DNA from: Gigantopelta aegis
Lineage: Eukaryota > Mollusca > Gastropoda > Neomphalida > Peltospiridae
Reading direction: 5' to 3'
Assembly: GCF_016097555.1 (NCBI RefSeq)
Contig: NC_054704.1
Span: forward strand, 94,199,828-94,263,827
Length of the DNA stretch: 64,000 nt
Shown here in pieces: positions 23,081 to 35,500 of this stretch (position 1 is its first letter; each line of letters begins with the position of its first letter). The notes under the pieces were generated by a model. It ran no database searches, had not been told where the DNA came from, and was given only the letters and a program-made list of their open reading frames with translations. Made by a program: the position numbers and the translations under genes.

Positions 23081-24560
23081 TCTTCAAAAGAAGAAACGCA
23101 AAACCACATTGTCGTAACATTTGGAGAATTGATTTAATTATTGAATGGTGAGTCCGATAATTACCAAATGTTGCAGGATTGTTCACAATTCACTCTAGTC
23201 CATTGTGAGTAAGTGATAGGACACACCACCAAGGTCAAGGTCATCTGGAGTCAATACCGGCTGTGGCCTCCGCGTGTGTTGACAACTGCCTGGCACCGCC
23301 TGCCCATTGAAGCAACCAGAGTACGGATGACGTCCCGGGGGATGGTGGCCCACTCGGCCTGCAAGGCTGCTGCCAGCTCGGGCAGGGTCTGGGGCTGTGG
23401 TTGTCGCTGTCGGAGGCGTCGGTCCAACTTGTCCCATAGATGCTCAATTGGGTTCAAATCCGGTGATATCGATGGCCAAGGAAGGACATTAATGTTGTTG
23501 TTCTGTAGGAAAGCCGTTGTGAGACGTGCTGTGTGAGGCCTGGCGTTGTCATGTTGGAACACTGCGTTGGCGTTGGCAATAACTGGAACGATGTGTGGCC
23601 GGAGGATCTGGTCAATGTAGCCCTGTGCATTCAGGTTGCCCTGCACGTGGACCAGGTCAGTTCTGCCAGTGTGTGAGATGGCTGCCCACACCATGACACT
23701 ACCCCCGCCGAATCTGTCCACTTCCTGCACGCAGTTTGCCGCATAACGTTCACCACGACGCCTATACACGCGACATCTTCCATCATGACGTCGGAGCAGA
23801 AATCGGGACTCGTCACTGAACCACACCTGTCTCCATCGCAGTTGAGGCCATTGTCGATGAATCTGGCACCACTGCAGTCGGAGTCGACGGTGTTGTGGTG
23901 TTAAGATGACACCTCGAACTGGACGTCTGGCACGAATTCCTACCTCACGTAGGCGGTTCCGTACGGTCTGGTCGGATATCCTGCGAAAACCTGGTATTGC
24001 TGCGGCTGTGGAGGTGGCAGTAGTCAATCGTTCCCGAAGGTGGCGTACCCGGATGTAGCGGTCCTGCCCGGGGGTAGTGACCCGTGGTCGACCGGATCTA
24101 GGGAGGTCACGTGTTGATCCATGTTGCTGGTAACGGTCCCACAGTCTGGAGATGGTGCTTGGGGACACATGGAATGCCCTGGCAACGGCCGTTCTGGATT
24201 CGCCTGCGTCTAGTCGGCCGATGGCATTGTTTCTCTGCGGTTCACTGAGACGTGGCATGTCCTGGATTGTCAACTGTCGGCCAGATACAGAGGCCAGGCA
24301 AGCGAACACCCTGCACTTTTATACTGTCGGTGTTCATGTTGCACGTGCAGACAACGCACGTGCAGTGGTGACATGGTTTGCACGTGGCTGCGTTTTTGCG
24401 AATATTCACATTTTGGAACTTTATTGTACAGTAGCTGCGTTTTATCGAATGTAACCGTGGGAATGTGTTTGGGACATGCAATGACCTTATATTCACAAAG
24501 CATGAACCGGTAGGAAACATAAACCCATTTGTACCCTTTTGCGTTTCTTTTTTTGAAGAG
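23080..24560 (-). mobile_element. Tc1-like transposon B, apparently intact
   Basis: A 1481-bp element with TA on both sides and ends 'CTCTTCAAAAGAAGAAACGC' and 'CTCTTCAAAAAAAGAAACGC' (right end reverse-complemented). It has one uninterrupted transposase gene on the - strand. Copies C (27530) and D (39019) are nearly identical, with a few indels and substitutions. Confidence 0.9.
23251..24258 (-). CDS. Tc1-like DD34E transposase, full open frame
   Basis: A 335-codon frame starting at '[20 protein letters not shown]'; the frame extends upstream but only from a non-ATG codon. The N-terminal half has two helix-turn-helix regions ('[18 protein letters not shown]' and '[15 protein letters not shown]') separated by 'GRPRVTT', the DNA-binding design of Tc1 proteins. 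Catalytic residues are in 'WFSDESRF', '[11 protein letters not shown]' and 'DLNPIEHLWDKL', with 34 residues between the second Asp and the Glu. The length matches active Tc1 transposases. Being intact while two sister copies nearby are broken, it is a plausible source of recent movement; activity itself is not shown. Confidence 0.9.
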   Translation of the reverse strand: MPRLSEPQRNNAIGRLDAGESRTAVARAFHVSPSTISRLWDRYQQHGSTRDLPRSGRPRVTTPGQDRYIRVRHLRERLTTATSTAAAIPGFRRISDQTVRNRLREVGIRARRPVRGVILTPQHRRLRLQWCQIHRQWPQLRWRQVWFSDESRFLLRRHDGRCRVYRRRGERYAANCVQEVDRFGGGSVMVWAAISHTGRTDLVHVQGNLNAQGYIDQILRPHIVPVIANANAVFQHDNARPHTARLTTAFLQNNNINVLPWPSISPDLNPIEHLWDKLDRRLRQRQPQPQTLPELAAALQAEWATIPRDVIRTLVASMGRRCQAVVNTRGGHSRY

Positions 24561-24631
24561 TATATATTAATCGGTTCTTGGATGTCAAATATATGGAAAG
24601 TGACAGTCTTAGCAGCATTATTGTTTATACC

Positions 24632-24929
24632 AAGGGCGGGACGTAGTCCAGTGGTAAAGCGCTCGCTTGATGCGCGGTCGGTTTGGGATCGATCCCCATC
24701 GGTGGGCCCATTGGGCTATTTCTCGTTCTAGCCAGTGCACCACGACTGATATATCAAAGGCCGTGGTATGTACTACCCTGTCTGTGGGATTGTGCTAATC
24801 GGAAAGAGTAGCCCATTAAATGGCGACAGCGGGTTTCCTCTCTCAAGATCTGTGTGGTCCTTAACCATATAACCGTAAATAAAATGTGTTGAGTGCGTCG
24901 TTAAATAAAACATGTCTTTCTTTCTTTCT
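24632..24929 (+). mobile_element. SINE, near full length, type 1 head, tail A
   Basis: 'GGGCGGGACGTAGTCCAGTG', 'GGGATCGATCCCCATCGG' and the tail 'GAGTGCGTCGTTAAATAAAA' followed by (CTTT)n. The piece around the TATAAAAGATCCC motif is deleted. Confidence 0.85.
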
Positions 24930-25298
24930 TGTTTTATTTTCTGTTTGTGACGGTTTCCCCAGGTGATACCATCAGGTATGTTATAAAATGTTCACATTAA
25001 TCTCCTGCACCAAATAGCCTCCCTTCTTTAGCGTCATAAATCTGTAACAGTTGCAGCTGTGGACGCCAGAGTCTTGATATTACATATTCATGATTTTATT
25101 AAGCCTTTATTATTCCGCATGTATCGTATCGATTGGACATGTTTGTCGAGATTGCATCTATAGGCGTACGTTTTCTTTAGGGTCGCTTGTAACCCTTTGT
25201 GTTATTATGGAATGAGTTATGCAAAATGACGCTGTCACAAATTATGTGCTAAATTTATGTTCAGGTGATGCGATTCACCTTGGGACGAATGCAGAAAG
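24930..25298. other. unassigned non-coding spacer
   Basis: No exon or element ends seen. Confidence 0.35.
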
Positions 25299-25650
25299 GG
25301 ATGTTTTATTTAATGACGAACTCAACACATTTTAATCACGCTTATATGATTTCCGACATGAATGACACAGATGAGAGAAGTAACCCGCCGCCGCCATGCA
25401 ATTTGATACTATTTCCGATTAGCGGCAAGTGAAATTTCAAAAGCAAGATCTGATAGGACAGTAAAAAACCCATACCCCCCCCCCCCCCCGGCCTCCACCC
25501 GCCCAAAAACACACACAAAACAATACAAAAAACAACAACAACCCTACTTTGTTACACCAGTTGTGATGAACTGGCTGGACAGGGTCTACCGACGGGGATC
25601 GATCCTAAACCAAAGGGAGCGCTTTACCACTAGGCTAAATCATCCTCCCA
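25299..25650 (-). mobile_element. diverged SINE, tail A, with low-complexity insert
   Basis: On the - strand the head and 'GGATCGATCCCCGTCGG' lie at the right, and the tail 'GAGTTCGTCATTAAATAAAA' at the left. The middle is replaced by a C run and A-rich sequence at about 25465-25545. Confidence 0.65.
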
Positions 25651-26107
25651 ATCTCCGGGAAAGATTAATGTGGTCAAATAATTGTTCGTTTGCTGCTAAG
25701 TTTCCGTCAAATACCGCCATTTTAATGACTAAACATTAAATACAATCTTTCAATTGTGACATCAGTGACTTTTAATAGTATCTCTGGTTGTTCCGTTTGT
25801 AGTAGCCCAGGCAATGCTACCCAACGGCACTGAACTTTCGGTCCAAGTTAATGACGTGAAGTGATGTAGTCTGTCGGTAGTAGACCTACACATCCCCATC
25901 CACGGTGGAGCCCGTATAGAGATGAGAACTCGGCACCACGAGCCTTCAGGCCGGTGGTTCCTTACTCGTGTCATAGTTTAAGTATTAGGAATAAGACAGT
26001 TTAAGCGTATCCCAGTAGAACCAGTCTTTTGAAGCTTTTTTTAACCGGCAAGAGCACCATTAGCGCCCGTCTTGTCATTCATTTCTGTATACTTAGAAAA
26101 CATTATC
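25651..26107. other. unassigned spacer
   Basis: Non-coding as far as I can tell; the open frame at 25762-25974 on the - strand has no recognisable features. Confidence 0.35.
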
Positions 26108-26330
26108 GGCCTCGGTGGTGTTGTAGTTAAGCCATCGGACGTAAGGCTGGTAGGTACAGGGTTCGCAGCCCGGTACCGGCTCCCCCCCCCCCCCCGAGAG
26201 TTTTATCGATGTAAAACCACTACACCCACTCCCCTCACCAAACACCCACCCACTGTCCTAAGACAGCCCAGGTAGCCGAGGTGTGTGCCCAGGACAGCAT
26301 GCATGAAACTTAATCGATTACAAGCACGAA
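26108..26330 (+). mobile_element. SINE, type 2 head
   Basis: 'GGCCTCGGTGGTGTTGTAG', 'AGGCTGGTAGGTACAGGG' and the body end 'GTGTGCCCAGGACAGCATGC' match the - strand copy at 2486. A C homopolymer at about 26174 interrupts it. Confidence 0.7.
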
Positions 26331-27529
26331 AATTTAACTTGAAAAAGAAAACACTGAAGTTTATTTAACACGTGTATGGTTGCTGCGGGTGTGAACTTTG
26401 GACGATTTATGGTTTGGCATTTTACTTATTTTTCATACGGGTTCGGACATTTTTATCGATTAGAGTCAGAACTGAAGACTGGGTGCAAAGAAGACAAATC
26501 AGATGTTAAAAGGACATTTCCGAGTTCGCTGCTGCAATTTAAGATGTTATCTACCAACAGTTTTTAACGATTGTAATTACATATCAAATATATTTTTCTG
26601 CATAAAATATTAGTGGCTGTATATTGAACGTATTTCCGATGTTTTAACATTTGTGCTACGTTACATTTTATTTCCTAAATTTGAAAACCAATCCAGTTTT
26701 GGCTTCTTACAAATATTAAGATGACCAGAAACCCATTGAATATACAGCAGACCGATATTCTAAACATGAAAATATTTAATACTCAAAGTTTAATCGTTAA
26801 ATATTTTATTAGTCTGAAACATCTTACAACGCATGCTGCAGCAAAGTCAGGGATGTCCCCTATTATCATCACTTAGTGAAGTGTGTATTAACAGCACTTT
26901 CGCCGAGATTAGACGGCACATATCGCCGTCTTCTAAAAGACTGCACTGGAAAAACGCACGATCTACAGACCATGCGAAATTTTGCCTCGTGTATATCTTA
27001 GAAGCAAAGTTTAAATGTTTGCTTCCATTGGTTAAGATGTTCCTTAAAGAAACAAAAACCCTTTTTGATGACTAAATAAACACTAGCGAGCATGTACACA
27101 AGAGCGATGTTAATTCCCTTGGTCGATTTAGGACGCTGTAGAATTTCAAACCCCTACCAACATTTAAAATGTCGGTACTCTGCCCAGGATACATAAATCT
27201 ACAAAACTATTTTAATTTTATTGCAATTCGTGAATGGCGTTCCGCGACCATGTTCACGTTTGCGTTTACAAAAACTATATGCATTATTCAACCAAACTGA
27301 CCCATAAATATTAGCACTGCACCCCCTATATCAAAGTATCATGTGAAAAAAATGGTACAGAACACCCACGTTTTGCACAATATCGTGGGGGTTTTGTTGG
27401 GTTTTTTGTTGTTGGGGTTGTTGTTGTTCGTTTTTTTTGTTTTTTTCTTTGGGGGGGGGGGGGGGGGGGGTGGTTCACAGGTGCCACATACATGTTTAAA
27501 ACAAGACTAATTGACACCCGGTTACTATA
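26331..27529. other. probable decayed interspersed repeat, no gene
   Basis: AT-rich sequence with phrases such as 'GACCAGAAACCCATTGAATA' at 26721, similar to 'GACCAGAAACACTTCTGATG' at 38422. This suggests a dispersed repeat. The short frame at 26833-27075 shows no family motif. A long G run ends near 27470. Confidence 0.4.
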
Positions 27530-28973
27530 CTCTTCAAAAAAAGAAACGCAAAAGGGTACAAATGGGTTATAAGGTCATTGCATGTCCCAAACACATTCCC
27601 ACGGTTACATTCGATAAAACGCAGCTACTGTACAATAAAATTCCAAAATGTGAATAATCGCAAAAACGCAGCCACGTGCAAACCATGTCACCACTGCACG
27701 TGCGTTGTCTGCACGTGCAACATGAACACCGACAGTATAAAAGTGCAGGGCGTTCGCTTGCCTGGCCTCTGTATCTGGCCGACAGTTGACAATCCAGGAC
27801 ATGCCACGTCTCAGTGAACCGCAGAGAAACAATGCCATCGGCCGACTAGACGCAGGCGAATCCAGAACGGCCGTTGCCAGGGCATTCCATGTGTCCCCAA
27901 GCACCATCTCCAGACTGTGGGACCGTTACCAGCAACATGGATCAACACGTGACCTCCCTAGATCCGGTCGACCACGGGTCACTACCCCCGGGCAGGACCG
28001 CTAAATCCGGGTACGCCACCTTCGGGAACGATTGACTACTGCCACCTCCACAGCCGCAGCAATACCAGGTTTGCGCAGGATATCCGACCAGACCGTACGG
28101 AACCGCCTACGTGAGGTAGGAATTCGTGCCAGACGTCCAGTTCGAGGTGTCATCTTAACACCACAACACCGTCGACTCCGACTGCAGTGGTGCCAGATTC
28201 ATCGACAATGGCCTCAACTGCGATGGAGACGGGTGTGGTTCAGTGACGAGTCCCGATTTCTGCTCCGACGTCATGATAGAAGATGTCGCGTGTATAGGCG
28301 TCGTGGTGAACGTTATGAGGCAAACTGCGTGCAGGAAGTGGACAGATTCGGCGGGGGTAGTGTCATGGTGTGGGCAGCCATCTCACACACTGGCAGAACT
28401 GACCTGGTCCACGTGCAGGGCAACGTGAATGCACAGGGCTACATTGACCAGATCCTCCGGCCACACATCGTTCCAGTTATGGCCAACGCCAACGCAGTGT
28501 TCCAACATGACAACGCCAGGCCTCACACAGCACGTCTCACAACGGCTTTCCTACAGAACAACAACATTAATGTCCTTCCTTGGCCATCGATATCACCGGA
28601 TTTGAACCCAATTGAGCATATATGGGACGAGTTGGACCGACGCCTCCGACAGCGACAACCCCAGACCCTGCCCGAGCTGGCATCAGCCTTGCAGGCAGAG
28701 TGGGCCACCATCCCCCGGGACGTCATCCGTACTCTGGTTGCTTCAATGGGCAGGCGGTGCCAGGCAGTTGTCAACACACGCGGAGGCCACACCCGGTATT
28801 GACTCCAGATGACCTCGACCTTGGTGGTGTGTCCTATCACTTACTCACAATGGACTAGAGTGAATTGTGAACAATCCTGCAACAGTTGGTAATTATCGGA
28901 CTCACCATTCAATAATTAAATCAATTCTCCAAATGTTACGACAATGTGGTTTTGCGTTTCTTCTTTTGAAGAG
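27530..28973 (+). mobile_element. Tc1-like transposon C
   Basis: A 1444-bp copy of the same family as B, flanked by TA. It has the same ends and a short deletion after 'GGGTACAAATGGGTTATA' relative to copy D. Confidence 0.9.
27801..28802 (+). pseudogene. Tc1-like transposase with one nonsense codon
   Basis: Collinear with the intact protein of copy B. A TAA at 28002-28004 replaces the Tyr codon after 'TTPGQDR'. There is also a 6-bp in-frame loss shortening '[11 protein letters not shown]' to 'RQPQTLPEL'. All three catalytic motifs remain in the long downstream frame, so inactivation looks very recent. Confidence 0.85.
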
Positions 28974-29309
28974 TATATATGAAATAAAATTGCATACATT
29001 TTTTCATGAAATTGATTTGCAACCAAGACTCCCATTTATCACCCATCACAGGACTTGTGGGGGTTTTCTGTATCAAGTTTGATTCACCTCGAATACTGAC
29101 CCACACGCAAGGATTTTCCTTTAGTACTACGTTATCAACCAATCTGCAAGCAGATAGCCGATCAAACCGTCTACTGGAATGTAAACCAGTCTACTGGAAT
29201 GTAAACCAATCAAACCGTCTACTGGAATAAACCAGTCACTTGGTGGTAATAGCAGTTTTCAGGGTATTAAAAAGAACAAAGAAAAACACGTAACTGACTA
29301 GCAAGAGGT

Positions 29310-29315
29310 TTTATT
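29310..29315 (-). terminator. poly(A) signal AATAAA of the 29-42 kb gene
   Basis: AATAAA on the - strand, 7 bases past the stop codon of the last exon. The 3' UTR would therefore be very short. Confidence 0.65.
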
Positions 29316-29321
29316 AACGGA

Positions 29322-29502
29322 TTAATCAATGCGACTACAAGCTGGGATTTCATTTCCATACGGGATCAGGTACTTCGTGTAGGTATAACATTTTCGTTTC
29401 AGCATCATGTTGAGGTTTTCAGACAGCTGAACGTGAGGATCGGGGCGATCGATATTATTACCATTTTTAATTTTGGCTATATCCTCCAAGTTCTGAAACA
29501 AA
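29322..29502 (-). CDS. last exon (9) of the unrecognised gene
   Basis: Acceptor TTTCTAG precedes it. The first base completes a GAT codon begun in exon 8, and 59 codons follow ('[20 protein letters not shown]' onward) to TAA at 29324-29322. It contains two of the few Cys residues. Confidence 0.8.
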
Positions 29503-32500
29503 CTAGAAAAAAAATAAAGTCATTAATTTACTTGGCTAAAGTTTGTTTAACGACACCACTGAGCACATGGTATATTAATGCTATTTGACAGTTAAAAATT
29601 GGTAATTTTTGGAGTCTTTGAAAGGAAACCCGCTACATTTTCAATTAGTAGCAAGAGTTCTTATATACTGAACAAAAAAAGAAACTTCCGATTTGTACAT
29701 ATAGTATTTGTTGTGTTAAAGAATTCATTGTGTAATGAAATTATATAGGTAGTATTAGTCTGAGCTGCATTATCAGGATTCATGAATTTTATCAATTATT
29801 TTTGCACTGTTAATCGTCGACAACGTGAAATTCAGTTTGCACGTGCATGCATTGACATGTCCCGTGTAGTATTCGGTCAATTTGTTTTACTTGTCTTACC
29901 GACATGTAGCATTTTTAGTATGCCAAGAATACCCAATAATTTACGCAAACGGGCGATTGGCATGCTTGATGCTGGCATGTCGACAGAAGACGTTGCAAGG
30001 CATGTTGGGAGTTCTAGTCGAGCAATACGAAATCTTCGCGTAAGATTTCGAACGACAGGAAGCACCAACGACTTGCCACGTCGCGGACGTCCGCGTGTTA
30101 CAACGCGTGGTCAAGACCGCTATATCATGAACACGCATTTGCGCAATCGATTCCAAACTGCCACTGCTACTGCTGCTAACACACCTGGGCTTCATAATAA
30201 TCGAATCAGTAGGCAAACTGTTCGTAATCGTCTGCGGGAGAACGGTTTACATGCACGACGTCCTTACGTCGGATGCGTTTTAACGCAACATCATTGTCTA
30301 AATCGTCTTAATTGGGCACGTGTACACTCTTTGGATACGGCGACGCTGGAATACCGTTCTTTTTGCCGGATGAATCCATATTTTCTTTACAACGTGGTGA
30401 TGGCAGGGTGCGCGTCTACCGTAGGAGAAATGAACGCTATGCTGACTGGTTGTGTTCTTAAACGAGATGTTTCGGGGGGTGGGGGGGGGTTGTGTCATGG
30501 TCTGGGCAGCCATTGCCCATGGTTATCGTACACCACTAGTCGTCATTGATGGCAATTTAAATGCTGAACGTTACCGCGATGACATTCTCGCTTATCACGT
30601 CATTCCTCGTTCCATAACAACGCCAACATCTGATTTTTCAGCATGATAATGCCACCTCTCATACAGCTAGAGACACTAAATTTTCTTAGGACAAATAACA
30701 TTGATTTCATTGATGACTGGCCCGCTAAAAGTCCTGATCTCAACCCCATCGAGCATGTCTGGGATAGTCTGGACAGACGATTGATTGAGGCGTCGTCCCA
30801 ACCCACCCGCTAAGTCAACAAACTTTGTCAAGCGCTCATTCAGGAATGGAACAATATTCCACAGGCAGAAATCAACACTTTAGTCAATTCTATGCACCTG
30901 CTATGCACTGGTCAATTCAAGTAGTGGTCATATCCGTTATTAAGTGGGTGTTTTGTTTTTTTAACCCCTACCACACTTGGTCAAAATTCTCCCAGTTTCT
31001 GTTAACCTATGGCCATGATTTTTGCACCAAAACGATGCATCATGGAAGACTCTAAACGCATATATAACAATTATTCCCCCGGTTTTTTCATCAAGTTATG
31101 TTCAAGCAAAATTAGCGGAAGTTTCTTATTTTGTTCAGTATATATGGAACATACAAAATGATAAATGTATTCGGCGTTACCAATAGTCGCATAAATAAAA
31201 AAAATAAAAAAGTATTCAATTTTGATACATCTTTCTTCAAATGTTATGCTTACTTGACTGGTTGTGCGAAAGTAAATGTCACAGTAGAATGGCAACCGGT
31301 TAACGAGCGTTCGCCTCAACCACTCCCCTGGTATCGCTTTCTACATGCAAACTGACGCCAATAAACTCAATATTAGTTTATAAGAAAGCATTTAGAAAGT
31401 GACATAGTAAATCTTACTCTTCCAGCGTTTCGAAATCCTTCACTTCTTCTTTGACCACTAAACTCACTAGTTCGTGGGCAGGCAGATACACTACAATTTA
31501 AAAACATAATAATTTAAAAACATAATTTAAAAACATAAGTATTTTATAAATTTCAGGACACCAAAACAAGCATTTAATTATGTACTCATGTCATTCGAGC
31601 TGGTTTGTTATGCATATCAGAATATCCATTCGCAGTATTTAAAACATACATTTACATAGCATAAACTTTTTACACTATAAAAACAAAATTGCAAATCATT
31701 TTTTAGATTTTAAATTACGATTTTTAAATCTGCTCAGCACCCGAATGTTTAATATTCCGATATATTTTCGTAGTCTGTACGGACACCATTCCATACTAAA
31801 CCATTTTTGAAACCAATAGTCGTTGCCAGTAAAGGCGAGTAATCGTTCCCTCTCCCCTGTCTGAAAAGTGATAACTTATCGCCTTACAGTAACAGTTTCA
31901 ATACATTTCATTTGACACTTACATTGTTCGCCTAGCACATACATTGTTCGCCTAGCACATTTCAGAATCATCTACAGTTCGCTTGGATTATCTCGGCGAA
32001 GACTGCGTTTAATGTCAACATTGGATGGTTATTTTGAACAGTTATTTGGAGCCATGATCAGCACGACGGCTACTTACCCACTTCGTCACCTCCATCGTCT
32101 GTCCAGCCCATTTCCGCCGTAACTAGTTTCAGCGCCGCCAGCTGTGCATCATCTGCAAAATAACAACATTTCTTACATCCCTTGATGATATTTTGGATAA
32201 CACTTATTAACACATGTAAAAGACTTGACTGGCAGCACCTAGGTGATGACCAGGTCATCAATGTCATAACATCCAATGAAACGAGCCGTGTTTATCACTG
32301 CCGCTTATTGAAGATGTGGATGATATATATACTCGCCTAGTAATCTGTGATCCTTCTTGACCAGACCCAGGCGTTCTGATCGCAGTCCCGACAAAATCTC
32401 TTTGGCCATATGAACCCCGTGCGACAGAACCACCGTCACCATCTTCACCAACTGTTCACTGACGTGTGGTTCAAAATGCGATAATGGCAGCACAGACACA

Positions 32501-35500
32501 ATGTCTCCGAAATCGTCACCTCCAAACCTGTAACAATGTCAATGTTTTAAATAAAAACGCACCATTTCATACTCGATATTTTATTTCATCAAGGATAGAA
32601 GGTAAAAACCGACACTCAACAATTCAATTACGGTTATATGGCGTCGGATATATGGTTAAGAACCACACAATGAGAATGAAAGCACGCTGCCGCCAAGCAT
32701 GGCACGGGCTATCCTTTCTATTCGCAAAAGGATCTTTCATATGAAGCATCCCACAGACCGGATAATACGTACCACGGCCTTGTTACACCAATTGTGGAGC
32801 ACTGGCTCGTACAAGATGTGGGCCAATCGATGGGGATCAGCCCAGACATATCGCTCACTATAACACTGGCTACGTTACATGCATTATCTCCCATTGATAG
32901 AAGGACATGCTATTTACCCTATATGGAAGGTATCTTAATTTAAAATTTATGTATATATAGTATATATATATATTAATATAATATAATATATATATAATAT
33001 AATATAATATATATTAATATAATATAATATAAATATAATATATTATAATATAATTACAAATTTTCCGAATTTATAGATTTACTGTATTCTGTTTGGCTGA
33101 CGTCACTAAAAACCCAAGTGTTATCCTTCCATAAACCTCATAAAAATACGTCATCACGGAAGACCACGATCGAAATAACCCCACAACACCAACAGTCACT
33201 ACACGTAAACAAGTTAATATCAAGGTCACTTTGCGATAGAAAAAAAGACAAATCTGCACATGAAATTGTTTCATTTTTTAAAAAGAAGTTATAATAATAA
33301 AGATATATACACTGTTTTTGTTGATTCAATACTTATTTTTATTTTTAGCGGACAATTTCCAATAGTATGTATACATATATTCCTACGCTTATTTACAGAA
33401 CATGGTTGACGGTAAGAACGAAAGAAATTATTTTTGAGTGTTAAGGTACACTTCTTGTACTGTTTGTAATTATAAGAATTGTTTCTCATTTTAGGAATTT
33501 ATCGATGTATAAAAGTCACAAATGGTATAAAATCAATTCTAATATAATAATTCCAATCTCTAAAAATCCCTTTATTATAAACCCTTGGATTGGTTAATTC
33601 GTATCACGTGATAAAAACTGGCATTCATAGCACCATGAATCTCAGTTTAGCACTATTTTTGTCTATATAGCCGGAACTACTTTATGAATTATGTCAACAA
33701 AGGAATCAGAGGAATTTCCTTGAGATTCTATTTTTAGACATCAAACAGTAATCGTCTGCCGTCAAACTTGTAAACATCTAAAAATCTTCACATAAATTAT
33801 ACCATACAAAATAGGTCGCTTCAGACATTTTTTTTATTAAAGGTTAAAAGTTCTTGAAATTACTTACGTTACATGTTTATAGTGAATTCAAAATCCCACA
33901 GCTAAAAATCTATTTTGTCGATCCAAAAAAAGTGTATAATTCCAATGGAATTTGGTCTTTTACAAAAGCGATTTCAAAAACAAAATTCAGTCAGTTCATG
34001 CCAACCATTAGCAGTAACGCGCATTCAACGGCATTGTAGTATGACGTACACGGTACACAACACATAGCCACTGCGATCCAATCTTTAAACGACTCGGGTT
34101 TTGAAACTAGGCATATCGTGTACATGTCGGGACACAGGAACGAAGCTTCAATTCGAAGCTACAACAGAAAATGTTCCACTTTCCAAAAACGAAACATCGG
34201 CATGGCACTGTCAAATGTCACGAATACCGTGTCGCACCACTTGAAGTCACACATGCCAAAACCATCCTGTGTTGCCACTTCCACAATTACAAGGCCAGTA
34301 AACACAGAAACTCGCGACACACCTGTTTCATCCATTTCCGGAAACATTGAAACCACTTTCTCCATGTCAAATCTATCAACACATGGAATTTTCACGCACT
34401 CAAAATATTTTATAACTAATTTCAACGTTGTAATTGGTAAATCTGGACAGTAATCAAAAAATGGCGCCCATCCACAGTTCGTAGTTAAATATTCATACAC
34501 CAACCGCTTCACATATAAATTATACCATACAAAATAGATCGCTTCAGACATTTTTATTACAGGTTAAAAGTTATTAAAATTACTTACGTTATATGTTTCT
34601 AGTGAATTCAAAATGTTTCTACTTGGTATTGATATTTAATGCAAAAAATTAATATGAATTGTATTAATGATTGTCATTCTCTCATTAGGCTATTGACGGA
34701 AAAAGCCGAAACTACCATAGGCATTCCGCTAATGTTGAGTATGAATTTCGTGTTAAAATAGTAAATAGTTGGAAAATAGAGTTCACTTTTTATTTTAAAG
34801 AGGTTTACATTAATGACATGGTTATGTGTTTGGAATTATAAGAATTGAACGTGACATTTTTTGTTTCATGCCAGTATGAAACGCAAAACCGCTTTACACA
34901 CTTTAGTATGAATGGCTTCGCGCTAACGCGCTACGCCATTCATACAGTGTGTAAAGCGGTTTTGCGTTTCATACTGGCATGAAACAAAAAATGTCACGTT
35001 CAATTCTTAAATATATAGTAGATATGTTATTTCGTTGCTCCGAATACTACATATAGAATACTATACGAGTTTTCGCTAGATATCATTTTCACGAAACGAG
35101 TGAAATTCCCAAGGTATCTGACCGAACGAAAGTGAGGTCAGATACCTTGGGAAGTTAACGAGTTTCGTAAAAATGGTCTAGCGAAAACAGTGGGTTTATT
35201 TATTACCTACCTTCAAACAATGGAATATGTCATAAAAAATATAAATTCCTGCATTTCGAATATGTAAACATTTTACACTGTGGCGGAATGATATCACAAG
35301 ACTGCACTACGGTATGTCCCAAAGGTCGCCGCTTAACAAAATAGTTTGTTCTACTCCGGGGTTTTTTATATCCATATTTCGTCCCCAAACCAGTTCGCTA
35401 CCTGTCTGGTCGTCCCAGTTTTACATGTATATTTTTATTACAAAAAAAAAAAAATGAATGAAATATATAGTAAAAGTTGTGGAATGTTGACAACGTAATT

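Noticed and set aside
26833-27075. 80-codon frame
   Set aside because: Lies in sequence that looks like a dispersed AT-rich repeat and shows no protein motif.
31415-31417. TAA directly after exon 8 of the unrecognised gene as the true stop
   Set aside because: It overlaps a good GTAAGA donor, and splicing continues in frame to a further exon that has its own stop and a poly(A) signal.
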